From NCBI GenBank assembly GCA_965232105.1, contig OZ246956.1:1922001-1986000 (forward strand): a stretch of DNA of 64,000 nt, written 5' to 3'. Below are positions 42,831 through 52,504 of this stretch, piece after piece. The notes below the pieces were generated by a model. The model was not told the DNA's origin. It saw only the letters and a list, made by a program, of their open reading frames with translations, and did not search any database. The translations under genes and the position numbers were made by a program. Numbering within the stretch: the stretch's first letter is position 1; every line of letters begins with the position of its first letter. The DNA comes from Multivorans sp965232105 (lineage in GTDB: Bacteria > Acidobacteriota > Thermoanaerobaculia > Multivoradales > Multivoraceae).

Positions 42831-45800
42831 CTAGTTGATGTAGATGAACTCGCTCGCCGCGAGGATGACGTGGGCGAGGCGGGTCCAGGCGTGGATCTCG
42901 GCGGCTTCCGCTGGGCCCAGGCTCCGCATCTCGTCGACGAAGGCGAGGCTGTCGGCGATTTCGACGTCGTCGGCGGGGCGTCCGTAGGCGCGGACGAAGG
43001 CGGTTGCGATGCGATCCTCGGCGCTCGCGTCCTTAAGCGCCAGGAGTTGCCGGGCGAAGCCGAGCGCGGCCTCCTCGACGAAGGGGCTGTTCATCATCAG
43101 AAGGGCCTGGCGCGGTACGACCGTCTCGGATCGATCGCCGACCGAGTCGCTGGCGTCGCCGAAGTCGAAGCCGGCGAAGATCCTGTAGATCGCGGTGCGC
43201 ACGACCGGCATGTAGATCGAGCGTCTTGGCGCGACGTAGACGTCGGCCTTGCCGAGCGGGCCTTCCTCACCGAAGACGTAACCCCTCGCGTTGAACTCCT
43301 CCACCCGCCCTCCCATCGTCAGGTCGAGGCGCCCGGCGAGCTGGAGCAGGGTGTCGCGAATCGGCTCGATCTCGAGGCGTCGCCGGTTCATGCGCCAGAG
43401 GAGCCGGTTCTCCTCGTCGACGGCGGCGTTCGCCGCGTCGTAGTCGCTCGACAGCAGGTAAGTGCTCGACAGCATGATGTCGCGGTGCAGGTTCTTGAGC
43501 GACCAGCCGCCCTCGACGAAGCGGCGCGCCAGCCAGTCGAGAAGCTCGGGATGGGTGGGTTCACTGCCGATCGCGCCGAAGTTGCTCGGCGTGTCGACGA
43601 TGCCGCGGCCGAAGTGCCAGTGCCAGACGCGGTTGACGATGACTCGCGCGGTGAGCGGGTGCTCTGGGTGGGTAATCCAGCGCGCCAGTTCGAGCCGGCC
43701 GCTGGCCTCGCCTGCGACCGGTGGCGGCGGCACGAGGTGGTCCGTGACCTTCAGAAAACCGCGCGGCTCGGGTTTCTCGGCGAGGTTCAGGTGGCTGCCG
43801 CGGATGTGGACCGGCAGATCGACGATCTCCGCCTCGTCCACGGCCATGGCGTACGGCGGCGCGGGCGGCGATGCGTCTTCCAGACGTTCGACTTCGGCGC
43901 GCAGCTCGGCGAGCCGCTCCAGCGCCTCCGGCGGGTAGAGCTTCTCCTCTTCTTTCTGGTCGAGGCAGGGAATGCAGAAGTAGCCGCTGTAGACCAGCCA
44001 TCGCAACTCCTCCTGCTCGCGCGGCAGCCTGAAGTCCGAGGGCGCCAGGTCGTCCTCGTCCTTGAGCCCGAGGCGCATCAGGTGCTCTTCCCAGGCGATC
44101 TCGATCGTCGCGAAGAGGCTCGCGTAGCGCCACGCGACCTCCTCCAGGGTCTTCGGCGCCGGCCCGCGGACGAGGCCGCGGGTCAGGGGCGCCGTCAGCA
44201 CCTTCTCCGAGGCGATGATCGCCCGCAGGTCCTCGGTCACCTGCTCGTAGCGATCGGGGGAAGCGGCGGCGTAGGCGTTCCAGATCACGAAGACGGCGCC
44301 GGGGCTCGGGGCATCGCCCTCGACCGGCGGGCCCTCCCGGTACCGGTAGAACGCCCTGACCCAGCGCTCCAGGACCGGTGGTTCGAGCCCCCGCTCTCCA
44401 GCGACGCGGACGATCGTCTCCCTGGCCTTCTCCTGCTTCGCCTCGTCGTCGTCCGCGTGGCCGAAGGGACCGACGGTGGCGCTCCAGTTCGGGTAGGCCT
44501 CTTCGACGGCGAGCAGGTACTCGGCGAGGGCCGCGCGGCGAGGACCCCGGAGGACGTCGTTCTGCACGCGGACGACCTCGTCGACCTTCTCCCGGGCCTC
44601 GGCGACGAGCTTCCGGGCCGCCTCGTACTCGGCGAGTTCGTCTTCCGGGATCAGTGGCCGCTCCAGCCAGCGCATGCCGGCGGCGTCGCTCATCGTTGCC
44701 GTCGAGCGCAGGACGCCGGCCATCGCGTAGTAGTCGGCCGTGGGGATGGGGTCGAACTTGTGGTCGTGGCAGCGGGCGCAGCCGACCGGCAGGGCGAGAA
44801 AGGCGCGGCCCACCGTGTTGACTTGCTCGTCGACGATGTCGATCAGCATCTTGTCGACATCCTGCTCGGCGAGCACCTTGGGTCCGAGCATCAGAAAGCC
44901 GGTCGCGGTGATCTGCTCGAAGCGCTGCGCGTCGGTTTCCGCCGGCATCAGGTCGCCGGCGATCTGTTCGTGGACGAAGCGGTTGAAGGGCTTGTCGCGG
45001 TTGAGCGAGTCGACGACGTAGTCGCGATAGCGGAAGGCGTTGGGGAACCCGATGTTCTCGTCGAGGCCGTTCGAGTCGGCGTAGCGGGCGACATCGAGCC
45101 AGTGGCGGCCCCAACGCTCACCGTAGTGCGGCGAGGCGAGGAGCCGGTCGACGACCCGGGCGAACGCGTCGGGGCTCTGGTCGGCGAGAAAGTCCTCGAT
45201 CTCGGCTTCCGACGGGGCCAGGCCGATCAGATCGAACGTGGCGCGCCGGAGCAGGGTTCGCTTGTCCGCCGGGGCGACGGGTGCGAGACCCTGCTCCTCG
45301 AGGCCCGCCAGGATGAAGCGGTCGAGGGGCCGCCTGATCCACGCCTCGTTCTTGACCGCGGGCGGCTCGGGATCTTCGATTCGTCGATAGGCCCAGTGCT
45401 CGCGGCCGGGGCCGTAGTCGAAGGACTCGGCCGCTCTCGCGGCGACCACCGTCTGCCCGGCGCCGGTGCGCGGGTCGGGTGCGCCTCGGCGGATCCACTG
45501 CTCGAAGTCGGCGATGACGGACGCCGGCAGCTTGCCGTCGGGCGGCATCTGCGTGAGACCCTCATAGTGAAGCGCCTCGATCATCAGGCTGTCCTCGGGC
45601 GATCCCGGCACGATCACCGCGCCGCTGTCGCCGCCGGCGCGCAACCCTTCGGCATCGAGCAGGACCAGGCCGCCGCGGATCTTCGCGGGATCGTCGCCGT
45701 GGCAGGCGTAGCAGCGCTCGACCAGAACCGGCCGGATCTTCGACTCGAAGAACTCGAGGTCGGCGGGGTCGATCTCAGCGGCGCCGGCGACCGTGCCGAC

Positions 45801-45842
45801 CGCCGCCAGCCAAGTCAAAGCGAAGGGCGCAGCGCGAGTCAT
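42831..45842 (-). CDS. PSD1 and cytochrome c domain protein (PSCyt1-DUF1549-DUF1553)
   Basis: A 1003-residue exported protein. After a signal peptide (ALTWLAAVGTVAGAAE) comes a planctomycete-type cytochrome c domain with CYACH (VLVERCYACHGDDPAKIRGG), then DUF1549 (PLDRFILAGLEEQGLAPV, HYGERWGRHWLDVARYADSN, CARCH as a second CxxCH), a coiled and less conserved middle, and DUF1553 (ARWITHPEHPLTARVIVNRV, WHWHFGRGIVDTPSNFG, RQALLMMNSPFVEEAA). It probably passes electrons in the periplasm. The start is ATG 45842; an upstream extension would lack a signal peptide. Confidence 0.92.
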   Translation of the reverse strand: MTRAAPFALTWLAAVGTVAGAAEIDPADLEFFESKIRPVLVERCYACHGDDPAKIRGGLVLLDAEGLRAGGDSGAVIVPGSPEDSLMIEALHYEGLTQMPPDGKLPASVIADFEQWIRRGAPDPRTGAGQTVVAARAAESFDYGPGREHWAYRRIEDPEPPAVKNEAWIRRPLDRFILAGLEEQGLAPVAPADKRTLLRRATFDLIGLAPSEAEIEDFLADQSPDAFARVVDRLLASPHYGERWGRHWLDVARYADSNGLDENIGFPNAFRYRDYVVDSLNRDKPFNRFVHEQIAGDLMPAETDAQRFEQITATGFLMLGPKVLAEQDVDKMLIDIVDEQVNTVGRAFLALPVGCARCHDHKFDPIPTADYYAMAGVLRSTATMSDAAGMRWLERPLIPEDELAEYEAARKLVAEAREKVDEVVRVQNDVLRGPRRAALAEYLLAVEEAYPNWSATVGPFGHADDDEAKQEKARETIVRVAGERGLEPPVLERWVRAFYRYREGPPVEGDAPSPGAVFVIWNAYAAASPDRYEQVTEDLRAIIASEKVLTAPLTRGLVRGPAPKTLEEVAWRYASLFATIEIAWEEHLMRLGLKDEDDLAPSDFRLPREQEELRWLVYSGYFCIPCLDQKEEEKLYPPEALERLAELRAEVERLEDASPPAPPYAMAVDEAEIVDLPVHIRGSHLNLAEKPEPRGFLKVTDHLVPPPPVAGEASGRLELARWITHPEHPLTARVIVNRVWHWHFGRGIVDTPSNFGAIGSEPTHPELLDWLARRFVEGGWSLKNLHRDIMLSSTYLLSSDYDAANAAVDEENRLLWRMNRRRLEIEPIRDTLLQLAGRLDLTMGGRVEEFNARGYVFGEEGPLGKADVYVAPRRSIYMPVVRTAIYRIFAGFDFGDASDSVGDRSETVVPRQALLMMNSPFVEEAALGFARQLLALKDASAEDRIATAFVRAYGRPADDVEIADSLAFVDEMRSLGPAEAAEIHAWTRLAHVILAASEFIYIN

Positions 45843-45949
45843 GGGAGTCTCTGTCTGAACGGCGGAGTTTACTTGATCGACGACCCGCTCAGGCGTCCCG
45901 CCGGCTGCATGGAACTGGCCGCCAAGCGGCGCCGGCCCGGTAGATGCGT

Positions 45950-46163
45950 GGGCCGCAAGGCGCGCGTCCTCTTTGGCGCCGCCTTCGCCGTCTTCGATCT
46001 GGACGAGGTCGACGACCCCGCCGCGTTCGGTGATCCGCACCACTACGCGAAGGGCGTCCGGCACGTCCTCGTGGGCGGTGTCTTCGTCGTGCTCCAGGGT
46101 GAGGGCACGGGCGCCCGGCCGGGACGCGCGTTGCGGCGGCGCAACGACAGCCGGCGCCGCTGA
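45950..46163 (+). pseudogene. 3' fragment of a D-aminoacylase/amidohydrolase gene
   Basis: The plus strand between two minus-strand genes ends with FDLDEVDDPAAFGDPHHYAK, GVRHVLVGGVFVVLQGEGTG and ARPGRALRRR, the characteristic C-terminus of N-acyl-D-amino-acid deacylases. The catalytic body is absent: upstream sequence is the 5' end of the PSD1 gene. It is therefore a stump of a lost gene, trapped in a 324-base gap. Confidence 0.7.
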
Positions 46164-46166
46164 TCG

Positions 46167-47492
46167 TCAGGCCGCTAGCACGTGCGCCGCGGCGCCGTCC
46201 GCGGCCTCGAGGAAACGGTCGATCTCCGCGTCTCCCATCGGTGTCGAGAGCGAGCCGAAGAGACCGCGGGAGCCCATCAGGATGGCCCGGTTGAACATCT
46301 CCCGGGCGATGCCCTGGAGCTGCGGCGCCGCGGAGCGGGCGGTGAAGACGGCCCGGAAGTTCTTCGGCGGCTCGGTACCCGGGACCACCGCGAAGAGTGA
46401 ACCGCGACCGGTCGCCACGGCTTCGATGCCGTGCCTTCGGAGGACCTGTTGGAGGCCGGAGCGCACCCGGTCGCCGAGCCGGTCGAACTCGTCGAAGATG
46501 TCCGGGGTCAGGCGCTTCATCGTTTCGTAGCCGGCGACCATCGTCACCGGATTGCCGTTGTAGGTGCCGCCGTGGTGGACGAGTTCGCCGTCGCGGTGAT
46601 CGAAGACGGACATCACCTCGGCCTTGCCCGCCACCGCGCCGACGGGGAAGCCGCCGCCAATGATCTTGCCGAGCGCGACGAGGTCCGGCTCGATGCCGAA
46701 GCGATGGCATGCGCCGCGGTAGTCGATCCGAAAGGAGAGCACTTCGTCGGCGATCAGCAGTGCGCCGCACTCCCTCGTCCTGGCCCGCAACGCCGTCACG
46801 AACTCGGGGTCGGGCGGTATCAGTCCGAGCGCGGCGGGCAGGGGATCGATGAGCACGGCCGCCAGGTCGTCGCGGTGCTCGTCGATCAGATCGCAGCAGA
46901 CCTCGATGTCGTTGAGCGGCAGGGTGACGACCTCCGCTTCGAGGCTCTTCGCCATGCTCGGCTCGAGCGTCGTCGCGGGCCTCTCCGAGTCGCCCCAGTT
47001 GCGGGGGCGGGAGCTGTCGCTGGCCTGCGCGTAGTCGTAGATGCCGTGGTAGCAGCCTTCGAACTTCGCGATCTTGCTGCGGCCGGTCGCGGCGCGCGCC
47101 GCCCGCACGGCGAGGAGCACGCCCTCGCTGCCGGAGTTCGCGAACCGGATCTGGTCGATGTACGGAACTCGCTCGATCAGCAGCTCGGCGAGGCGGATGT
47201 CGGTCTCGGTCGGCAGGGAGAAGGCCGTTCCCTTGCCGATCACCTGAGCGACGGCCTCGGTCACATCGGGGTGCGAGTGCCCGAGGATGAGCGATGTGTA
47301 GTTGTTCACGAAGTCGATGCGATCCTGGCCCTCGACGTCGGTGACGATGCAGCCCTGCCCGGAGGTCGCGTAGATCGGATACGGATCCATGACCAGCGTG
47401 TGGCGGCTGTTGCCGCCGGGCATGACCTTAAGGGCGCGCTCGTAGAGCGACCGTGAGGCCGAGTCCTCGCGGAGGTAGCGCTCGGTGCTCAT
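46167..47492 (-). CDS. Class III aminotransferase (glutamate-1-semialdehyde aminomutase-like)
   Basis: A 441-residue PLP enzyme. Blocks: ERALKVMPGGNSRHTLVMDP, QDRIDFVNNYTSLILGHSHP, RFANSGSEGVLLAVRAARAA, GALLIADEVLSFR with the Asp for the ring N, and the Schiff-base Lys in DLVALGKIIGGGFPVGAVAG. It is not hemL by context and is only distantly related to the enzyme at 35277. The ATG at 47492 overlaps the stop of a 30-codon reading frame (ATGA), and a sulfatase gene lies just upstream, so this is probably the last gene of a small operon. Confidence 0.88.
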   Translation of the reverse strand: MSTERYLREDSASRSLYERALKVMPGGNSRHTLVMDPYPIYATSGQGCIVTDVEGQDRIDFVNNYTSLILGHSHPDVTEAVAQVIGKGTAFSLPTETDIRLAELLIERVPYIDQIRFANSGSEGVLLAVRAARAATGRSKIAKFEGCYHGIYDYAQASDSSRPRNWGDSERPATTLEPSMAKSLEAEVVTLPLNDIEVCCDLIDEHRDDLAAVLIDPLPAALGLIPPDPEFVTALRARTRECGALLIADEVLSFRIDYRGACHRFGIEPDLVALGKIIGGGFPVGAVAGKAEVMSVFDHRDGELVHHGGTYNGNPVTMVAGYETMKRLTPDIFDEFDRLGDRVRSGLQQVLRRHGIEAVATGRGSLFAVVPGTEPPKNFRAVFTARSAAPQLQGIAREMFNRAILMGSRGLFGSLSTPMGDAEIDRFLEAADGAAAHVLAA

Positions 47493-47581
47493 GCCAGGGC
47501 GCGCGCATCCGCATCCGGCAGGATGGCCAGGAGATCTTCGAGGACCCGGGGCTCCACGCCTGCGACGACGGCAGCCTTCAT
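47489..47581 (-). CDS. 30-residue reading frame coupled to the aminotransferase
   Basis: It reads MKAAVVAGVEPRVLEDLLAI then LPDADARALA and its stop overlaps the aminotransferase ATG as ATGA. The opening looks like the first beta strand and helix of a Rossmann-type dehydrogenase, so it may be the remnant of a larger gene. Whether it is translated as a real peptide or serves only as a leader for coupling cannot be told. Confidence 0.35.
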   Translation of the reverse strand: MKAAVVAGVEPRVLEDLLAILPDADARALA

Positions 47582-47594
47582 CCCGGTCACTTTC

Positions 47595-49418
47595 TCACTT
47601 TCGGCGTACATAGACGTAGTAGGCGCTCGCGATGACCTCGCGCCCCTCGTCGAACCAGGTGTGCAGCGCCATGGGGCCTTTCGGCAATGACACGGTGAAC
47701 ACCGCCTCCGTGTCGTCTTCGCCCACCGGGGTCGTGAGACCTTCGTAGCCGTAAGGCGGCTTCTCGCCGATATCCAGGTGGTGGTGGTTGCTGATGAACA
47801 GGCGGGCCGAGGTGATGGGCAGCGCCGTGCTGCCCTCGGGCGCCGAGGCAAGCGGCACGTCGATTTCGCGCGGCCAGCGCCGGAGCGCGAACTCGTACTC
47901 GCCCGCCTCCGCCACATCGAGCAGCCAGTACCCGGTCTTGCGTGTCCCGACGCGAACCTGCCTCTGCTGGTCGACGAACACGTCGAGCCACTCGCAGCCG
48001 GTCAGCATCATGGGGTTCTCGATGTCGTCCCCGATGACGATCCGCTGGGGCTCGTTGGCGGTGGCGGCCACTTCATCCCACCACTCGTGGAGATGGTCCC
48101 GCATCCTGGCGACGACCTCGGGGTGCCGGTCGATCACGTTCGTCGTTTGCAGCGGATCGGATTCCAGGTCGTAGAGCTCCCGGTCCTCGAGCAGCCGCCA
48201 CTGCTTCCAGAGAACCCCCGCGTGGCTCCGCGTGAGGATCGACTGGGTGTACGGCGAGGGGTAGTTGAACCCGGACGGCATGCGGCTGTAGTTGATGATC
48301 AGCATCCGGTCTTCGGGAACGCTGGCGTCTCCCCGCAGCACGGGCGCCAGACTCGTGCCGCTGAAGTTCGCGGCGGCCGCCGTTTCGATCCCGGAGAGGT
48401 CCAGGAGCGTCGGCAGGACGTCTTGCACCTGGGTCAGGCCCGTCACATCCTGCGGGTCTGCCAGGTTGCCGTTCGGCCAGCTGATGAAGAAGGGCACCCG
48501 ATGGCCGCCTTCCCAGAGTTCGGTCTTCATTCCGCGCATGCCGGCGTTGAAGTAGAGCGGACCGTGGGTGCTGCCGTTGTCCGTCATGAAGATCAGGATG
48601 GTGTTTTCTCTCAAGCCCTCTTCCTCGAGGAACAGGGCGAGCTTGCCCATGTTCGTGTCGATGTTCCGGACCATCCCCAGGTACCTGCTCAGCCTGGTCT
48701 TCAAGGCCGGGCCCATGTCGGCGAACTCGGGTCGGGCCAGGGCGGCCGCCAGCGCGGCTTCGTCCTCCTCCTTGGCGATCAGCGGGCCGTGGGGCGTGTT
48801 CGGGGCGATGTAGGTCAGGAAGGGCGTTCCGGACTCCGCGGAGCGCTTCATGTGGTCGATCGCTTCGTCGAAGAAGATGTCCGTGCAGTACCCCTTGAAC
48901 GCCTCCCGCCTGCCGTTCCGGATGTAGGTGTCGTCGAAATAGTCGTTGCCCCAGAAGTCGGGCACCGAGCCGATGTGGGAGGAGGGGAACCACACGGTCT
49001 CGTGGAATCCGCGGTCCTCCGGCCGGAAGGGGTAGTTGTCGCCGAGGTGCCACTTGCCGAACACGCCGGTGCTGTAGCCCGCCTCGGCGAAGATGTCGGC
49101 CATCGTCGGGATCTCGGGCCGCAGGAGCGCCCGACCGCTGCTGACGTTGATCGCGCCGTTGCGGGCCGCGTCCATGCCGGTCAGCAGTTGGCCGCGGGTC
49201 GGCGTACACATCGGCGCGACGTGGAAGTCGTCCAGCCGAACGCTCTCGCCGCGCAGCCGGTCGAGATGCGGCGTTTCGAGCACGGGGTTCCCGTGAGCGG
49301 AGAGTTCGCCGTAGCCCTGATCGTCCGTCATCACGATGACGACGTTGGGGGGCTGCGCGAAGGCGGTCGCGGCGACCGCGCAAAGCAGAACGCTGAGAAG
49401 AGTCGTTGCCAGCCTCAC
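47595..49418 (-). CDS. Type I sulfatase with extra C-terminal domain, secreted
   Basis: A 607-residue enzyme. GTG 49418 starts a clean Sec signal peptide (RLATTLLSVLLCAVAATAFA) and has GGAG upstream, so it was preferred over a longer frame. Motifs: NVVIVMTDDQGYGELSAHGN, formylglycine signature MCTPTRGQLLTGM, GKWHLGDNYPFRPEDRGFHE and FMTDNGSTHGP. Residues after about 480 form an added beta domain (GCEWLDVFVDQQRQVRVGTR, YEFALRRWPREIDVPLA), typical of larger glycan sulfatases. It likely removes sulfate from polysaccharide in the periplasm and depends on a formylglycine-generating enzyme, which is not in the window. Confidence 0.92.
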   Translation of the reverse strand: MRLATTLLSVLLCAVAATAFAQPPNVVIVMTDDQGYGELSAHGNPVLETPHLDRLRGESVRLDDFHVAPMCTPTRGQLLTGMDAARNGAINVSSGRALLRPEIPTMADIFAEAGYSTGVFGKWHLGDNYPFRPEDRGFHETVWFPSSHIGSVPDFWGNDYFDDTYIRNGRREAFKGYCTDIFFDEAIDHMKRSAESGTPFLTYIAPNTPHGPLIAKEEDEAALAAALARPEFADMGPALKTRLSRYLGMVRNIDTNMGKLALFLEEEGLRENTILIFMTDNGSTHGPLYFNAGMRGMKTELWEGGHRVPFFISWPNGNLADPQDVTGLTQVQDVLPTLLDLSGIETAAAANFSGTSLAPVLRGDASVPEDRMLIINYSRMPSGFNYPSPYTQSILTRSHAGVLWKQWRLLEDRELYDLESDPLQTTNVIDRHPEVVARMRDHLHEWWDEVAATANEPQRIVIGDDIENPMMLTGCEWLDVFVDQQRQVRVGTRKTGYWLLDVAEAGEYEFALRRWPREIDVPLASAPEGSTALPITSARLFISNHHHLDIGEKPPYGYEGLTTPVGEDDTEAVFTVSLPKGPMALHTWFDEGREVIASAYYVYVRRK

Positions 49419-49639
49419 GATCGAGTCTCCATGGTGAGTGTTTCCAAGAGCGAGCGGTGGCAGGCAGCGTAGCGGAGATCGCGCGCAGCCCCGAAGCCGG
49501 CGCCGGAGGAGCATTCCGCGACCGGTATGGCGTAATCCGGCTGATGCGGGTGCGACCGTTGGCGTGGCGGAGAGACTCGTGGTTCATTGCTTCGTTCTCC
49601 TCTGGCGGTTCAAGGGCGGTGCACGCCCGGCGCGATACG

Positions 49640-51754
49640 ATGCTACGCCCGATGAAGCACAATCTGACGCGGTTCCTGGGCGGCGGCGGCCCCTGGCCAC
49701 GCCCCCTGCTCTTCCTGGCAGCCGCACTTGCCGCCGTCGCCGGCTTTGGCTCTGACAAGCGGCCGATGACCATCGTCGAGCTGATCGACGTGCCGGGGGT
49801 GGGCAGTCCACGAATCTCCCCGGACGGCGCCCAGCTCGTCTACACCCGCTCCGACACGGACTGGAAGAAGAACGGTCGCACGACCCACATTCGTCGCATC
49901 GAGATGGACGGCACCGGAGACGTTCGGCTGACCTACGGCGAGAAGGGGGAACGGAGCCCGCGCTGGTCGCCGGACGGGAGCTTCGTGGCCTTCCTCGCGA
50001 ACCGGGGCGAGGAGGACTCCACGCAGATCTATCTCCTGCCGAACCGCGGTGGGGAAGCCGCTCCGTTGACCAGCCACGAGAGCTCCGTTCAGAGCTTCGA
50101 GTTCTCCCCGGACGGCGAGCACATCTTCTTCCTCGCTGCGGATCCGAAGACTGCCGAGGAGAAGAAGAAGGACGAACTGAAGGACGACGTCTTCGCCTTC
50201 GACGAGGACTACAAGCAGCGCCACCTGTTCCGGGTCGCCTGGACGGGCGACGACCGGGGCGAGGAAGAGCGGATCACCGAGGGCGACTTCTCGGTCGTCG
50301 GGTTTCGCATCTCGGCGGACGGCGCTCGGATCGCGCACCACCGGGCGCCCTCGCCGCTGTTCGACAACCGGGACGAAGGCGAAGTCTGGATCATGGATGC
50401 CGACGGCGGCAACGCGATCCAGCTCACCGACAACACGGTGAGCGAGTCGGGCGCCGAGCTGTCGCCGGACGGACAGCGCGTCATGTTCGTTTCCAACTCC
50501 AGCGCAGACCTGGAGACGTACTTCAACACGAACATCTTCGTCGTGCCGGCCGGCGGTGGAGCGCACCGCGTGCTCTACGAAGGCATGCCCCACGAGGTCA
50601 ACGGCGCCCGCTGGGCGGATGACGGCACGATCTACTTCACCGCGAACACCGGGATTCGCAGCCAGCTCTTCCATGCCGCCATGGACGACGCTCAGCCTGT
50701 TGCTCTCACCGAAGGCGACCACGCGCTGGGTTCGTGGGCCTGGTCGAAGGCCACGGGCCAGCACGCCTTCACGATGAACCGCCGGGAAAGCCCGGGGGAC
50801 ATCCATGTCATGCCGGCCGAGGGCGGGACTCCCGTCAAGGTGACCTCCGTCTTCGACTACCTCGACGAGACCTTCCTGCTGCCCCGGCAGGAGGCGATCC
50901 GCTGGCCGGGCGAGGACGGCGCCCTTGTCGAGGGCCTCCTCTACTACCCGCTCGACTACGAGGACGGCAACCGTTACCCGCTCGTCGTCCAGACGCACGG
51001 CGGGCCCGCGGCCTCGGACAAGTTCGGGTTCGGCCGCTGGTCGAACTACGTCCAGGTGCTGACCGCCCGCGGCTACTTCGTCTTCAAGCCGAACTACCGG
51101 GGCAGCACCGGCTACGGCGACCCGTTCCTGCGCGACATGGTCGGCCACTACTTCCACCAGGCGCATCTCGACGTGATGACCGGGGTCGACCACCTGATCG
51201 AACGCGGACTCGTCGACGGCGACCGCATGGCCAAGATGGGCTGGAGCGGCGGCGGTCACATGACGAACAAGATCATCACCCACACGAACCGCTTCAAGGC
51301 CGCGTCGTCGGGCGCCGGCGCGGTGAACTGGATCTCGATGTACGGCCAGAGTGACGTGCGGACCTACCGCACTCCCTGGTTCGGCGGGACACCCTGGGAG
51401 GAGGACGCTCCGATCGACGTCTACTGGGAGAACTCGCCGCTAAGGGACATCTACAAGGTGACGACGCCGACCCTTGTCCTGGTCGGTGAGAACGATGTCC
51501 GGGTGCCGCCGCCCCAGTCGGTCGAGCTGTACCGGGCGCTGAAGGCGAACGGAGTGGAGACCCATCTCTACATCGCGCCGCGCGAGCCCCACGGCTGGGG
51601 CGAACTCCGCCATGAGCTGTTCAAGGTGAACGTGGAGATCGACTGGTTCGAGCGCCACGTCCGGGGCATCGAGTACGAGTGGGAGACGGCTCCGGGGTCG
51701 GACGAGGACGAGGAGACCGAGGAGACCGAGGACACCGGCGAGAGCACGGGCTAG
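49640..51754 (+). CDS. S9 family peptidase (prolyl oligopeptidase/acylaminoacyl peptidase type)
   Basis: A 704-residue exported peptidase. A signal peptide (LLFLAAALAAVAGFGS) precedes a seven-bladed propeller of TolB-like repeats (SPRISPDGAQLVYTRSDT, SPRWSPDGSFVAFLANRG, FEFSPDGEHIFFLAADP) and then the alpha/beta-hydrolase domain. The catalytic Ser is in MGWSGGGHMTN, the Asp in VGENDVRVPP and the His in PREPHGWGE. The C-terminal tail is very acidic (DEDEETEETEDTGE). It should cleave short peptides. Starts at 49640 and 49652 are both possible; neither has a strong RBS. Confidence 0.9.
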   Translation: MLRPMKHNLTRFLGGGGPWPRPLLFLAAALAAVAGFGSDKRPMTIVELIDVPGVGSPRISPDGAQLVYTRSDTDWKKNGRTTHIRRIEMDGTGDVRLTYGEKGERSPRWSPDGSFVAFLANRGEEDSTQIYLLPNRGGEAAPLTSHESSVQSFEFSPDGEHIFFLAADPKTAEEKKKDELKDDVFAFDEDYKQRHLFRVAWTGDDRGEEERITEGDFSVVGFRISADGARIAHHRAPSPLFDNRDEGEVWIMDADGGNAIQLTDNTVSESGAELSPDGQRVMFVSNSSADLETYFNTNIFVVPAGGGAHRVLYEGMPHEVNGARWADDGTIYFTANTGIRSQLFHAAMDDAQPVALTEGDHALGSWAWSKATGQHAFTMNRRESPGDIHVMPAEGGTPVKVTSVFDYLDETFLLPRQEAIRWPGEDGALVEGLLYYPLDYEDGNRYPLVVQTHGGPAASDKFGFGRWSNYVQVLTARGYFVFKPNYRGSTGYGDPFLRDMVGHYFHQAHLDVMTGVDHLIERGLVDGDRMAKMGWSGGGHMTNKIITHTNRFKAASSGAGAVNWISMYGQSDVRTYRTPWFGGTPWEEDAPIDVYWENSPLRDIYKVTTPTLVLVGENDVRVPPPQSVELYRALKANGVETHLYIAPREPHGWGELRHELFKVNVEIDWFERHVRGIEYEWETAPGSDEDEETEETEDTGESTG

Positions 51755-51782
51755 TCGGAGAGCGGCTACTGGGGTTTAGTCA

Positions 51783-52502
51783 ATGGATGTACGCAAGGCC
51801 GCCGAACCCGACAGCACGAAGGGGCCGAAGATCCCGGTCGCGGTCTTCGTCGTCCTCGTCGTCGGTATCCAGGCCCTGGCCTGGAACGTGGCGAGCTACC
51901 GCCTGCACGGCAGCATCGATCCGCTCTACCTGCTGCTGAGCCTCTTCCTGTCGATCAACCTGCTGATTTGCTACTGGGAGGCCTGCCTGTACCTGCGGCG
52001 GGACTACATCCCGAAGCGGGCGGAGTACTGGCGTGAACGCGGTGCGGAGACTGGTCGGCCGCCGGCCATCCTGTTCCTGTTGTCGGGTATCCCGCTCGGG
52101 AGCCTCCTGTCGCCGACGGCCTGGGCGGACGTCTGGGCGGCCTACAGCGTGTACGACGACGCCTACACGGACCGACGGACGTTCGGCTTCAACTGCGACG
52201 TCGGCAACGGCTTCGCCACGCCGATTCCGTCGATGGTGCTGTTGGCCTCGATGACCACGGGCTTCCTGCCGGCCGTCGTTGCCGGGATCATCGGTGTCGC
52301 GCTGTTCTGGCAGTGGGTCTACGTGAGCTCGCTCTACATCGTGAGCTTCTACATCTCAGGCGGACACCGGGCTCTCAGCAGGCTGGACCGATTGGTCTGG
52401 GTGTGGACCCCCAACACGATCTGGGTCCTCATCCCGATGTTCGGACTGTACGTCTCGATCCGCCTGATCCTCGACGGGACGTACGCGGTGCTCGGCCGCT
52501 GA
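51783..52502 (+). CDS. Polytopic membrane protein, unknown function
   Basis: A 239-residue protein with about five hydrophobic segments (VAVFVVLVVGIQALAWNVA; LLLSLFLSINLLICYW; ILFLLSGIPLGSLLS; MVLLASMTTGFLPAVVAGII; TIWVLIPMFGLYVSIRLIL). I do not recognise a family. Conserved-looking polar features are the loop WEACLYLRRDYIPKRAEYWR and YDDAYTDRRTFGFNCDVGNG. It starts 28 bases after the S9 peptidase stop on the same strand, so it may be co-transcribed, and it is convergent with the following cytochrome gene (2-base gap). Confidence 0.65.
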   Translation: MDVRKAAEPDSTKGPKIPVAVFVVLVVGIQALAWNVASYRLHGSIDPLYLLLSLFLSINLLICYWEACLYLRRDYIPKRAEYWRERGAETGRPPAILFLLSGIPLGSLLSPTAWADVWAAYSVYDDAYTDRRTFGFNCDVGNGFATPIPSMVLLASMTTGFLPAVVAGIIGVALFWQWVYVSSLYIVSFYISGGHRALSRLDRLVWVWTPNTIWVLIPMFGLYVSIRLILDGTYAVLGR

Positions 52503-52504
52503 GG

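Noticed and set aside
42870..46163. A 1097-codon plus-strand frame opposite the PSD1 gene
   Set aside because: Only the last 60 or so codons show homology (D-aminoacylase stump); the rest mirrors the minus-strand PSD1 gene, which has clear domains and heme motifs.
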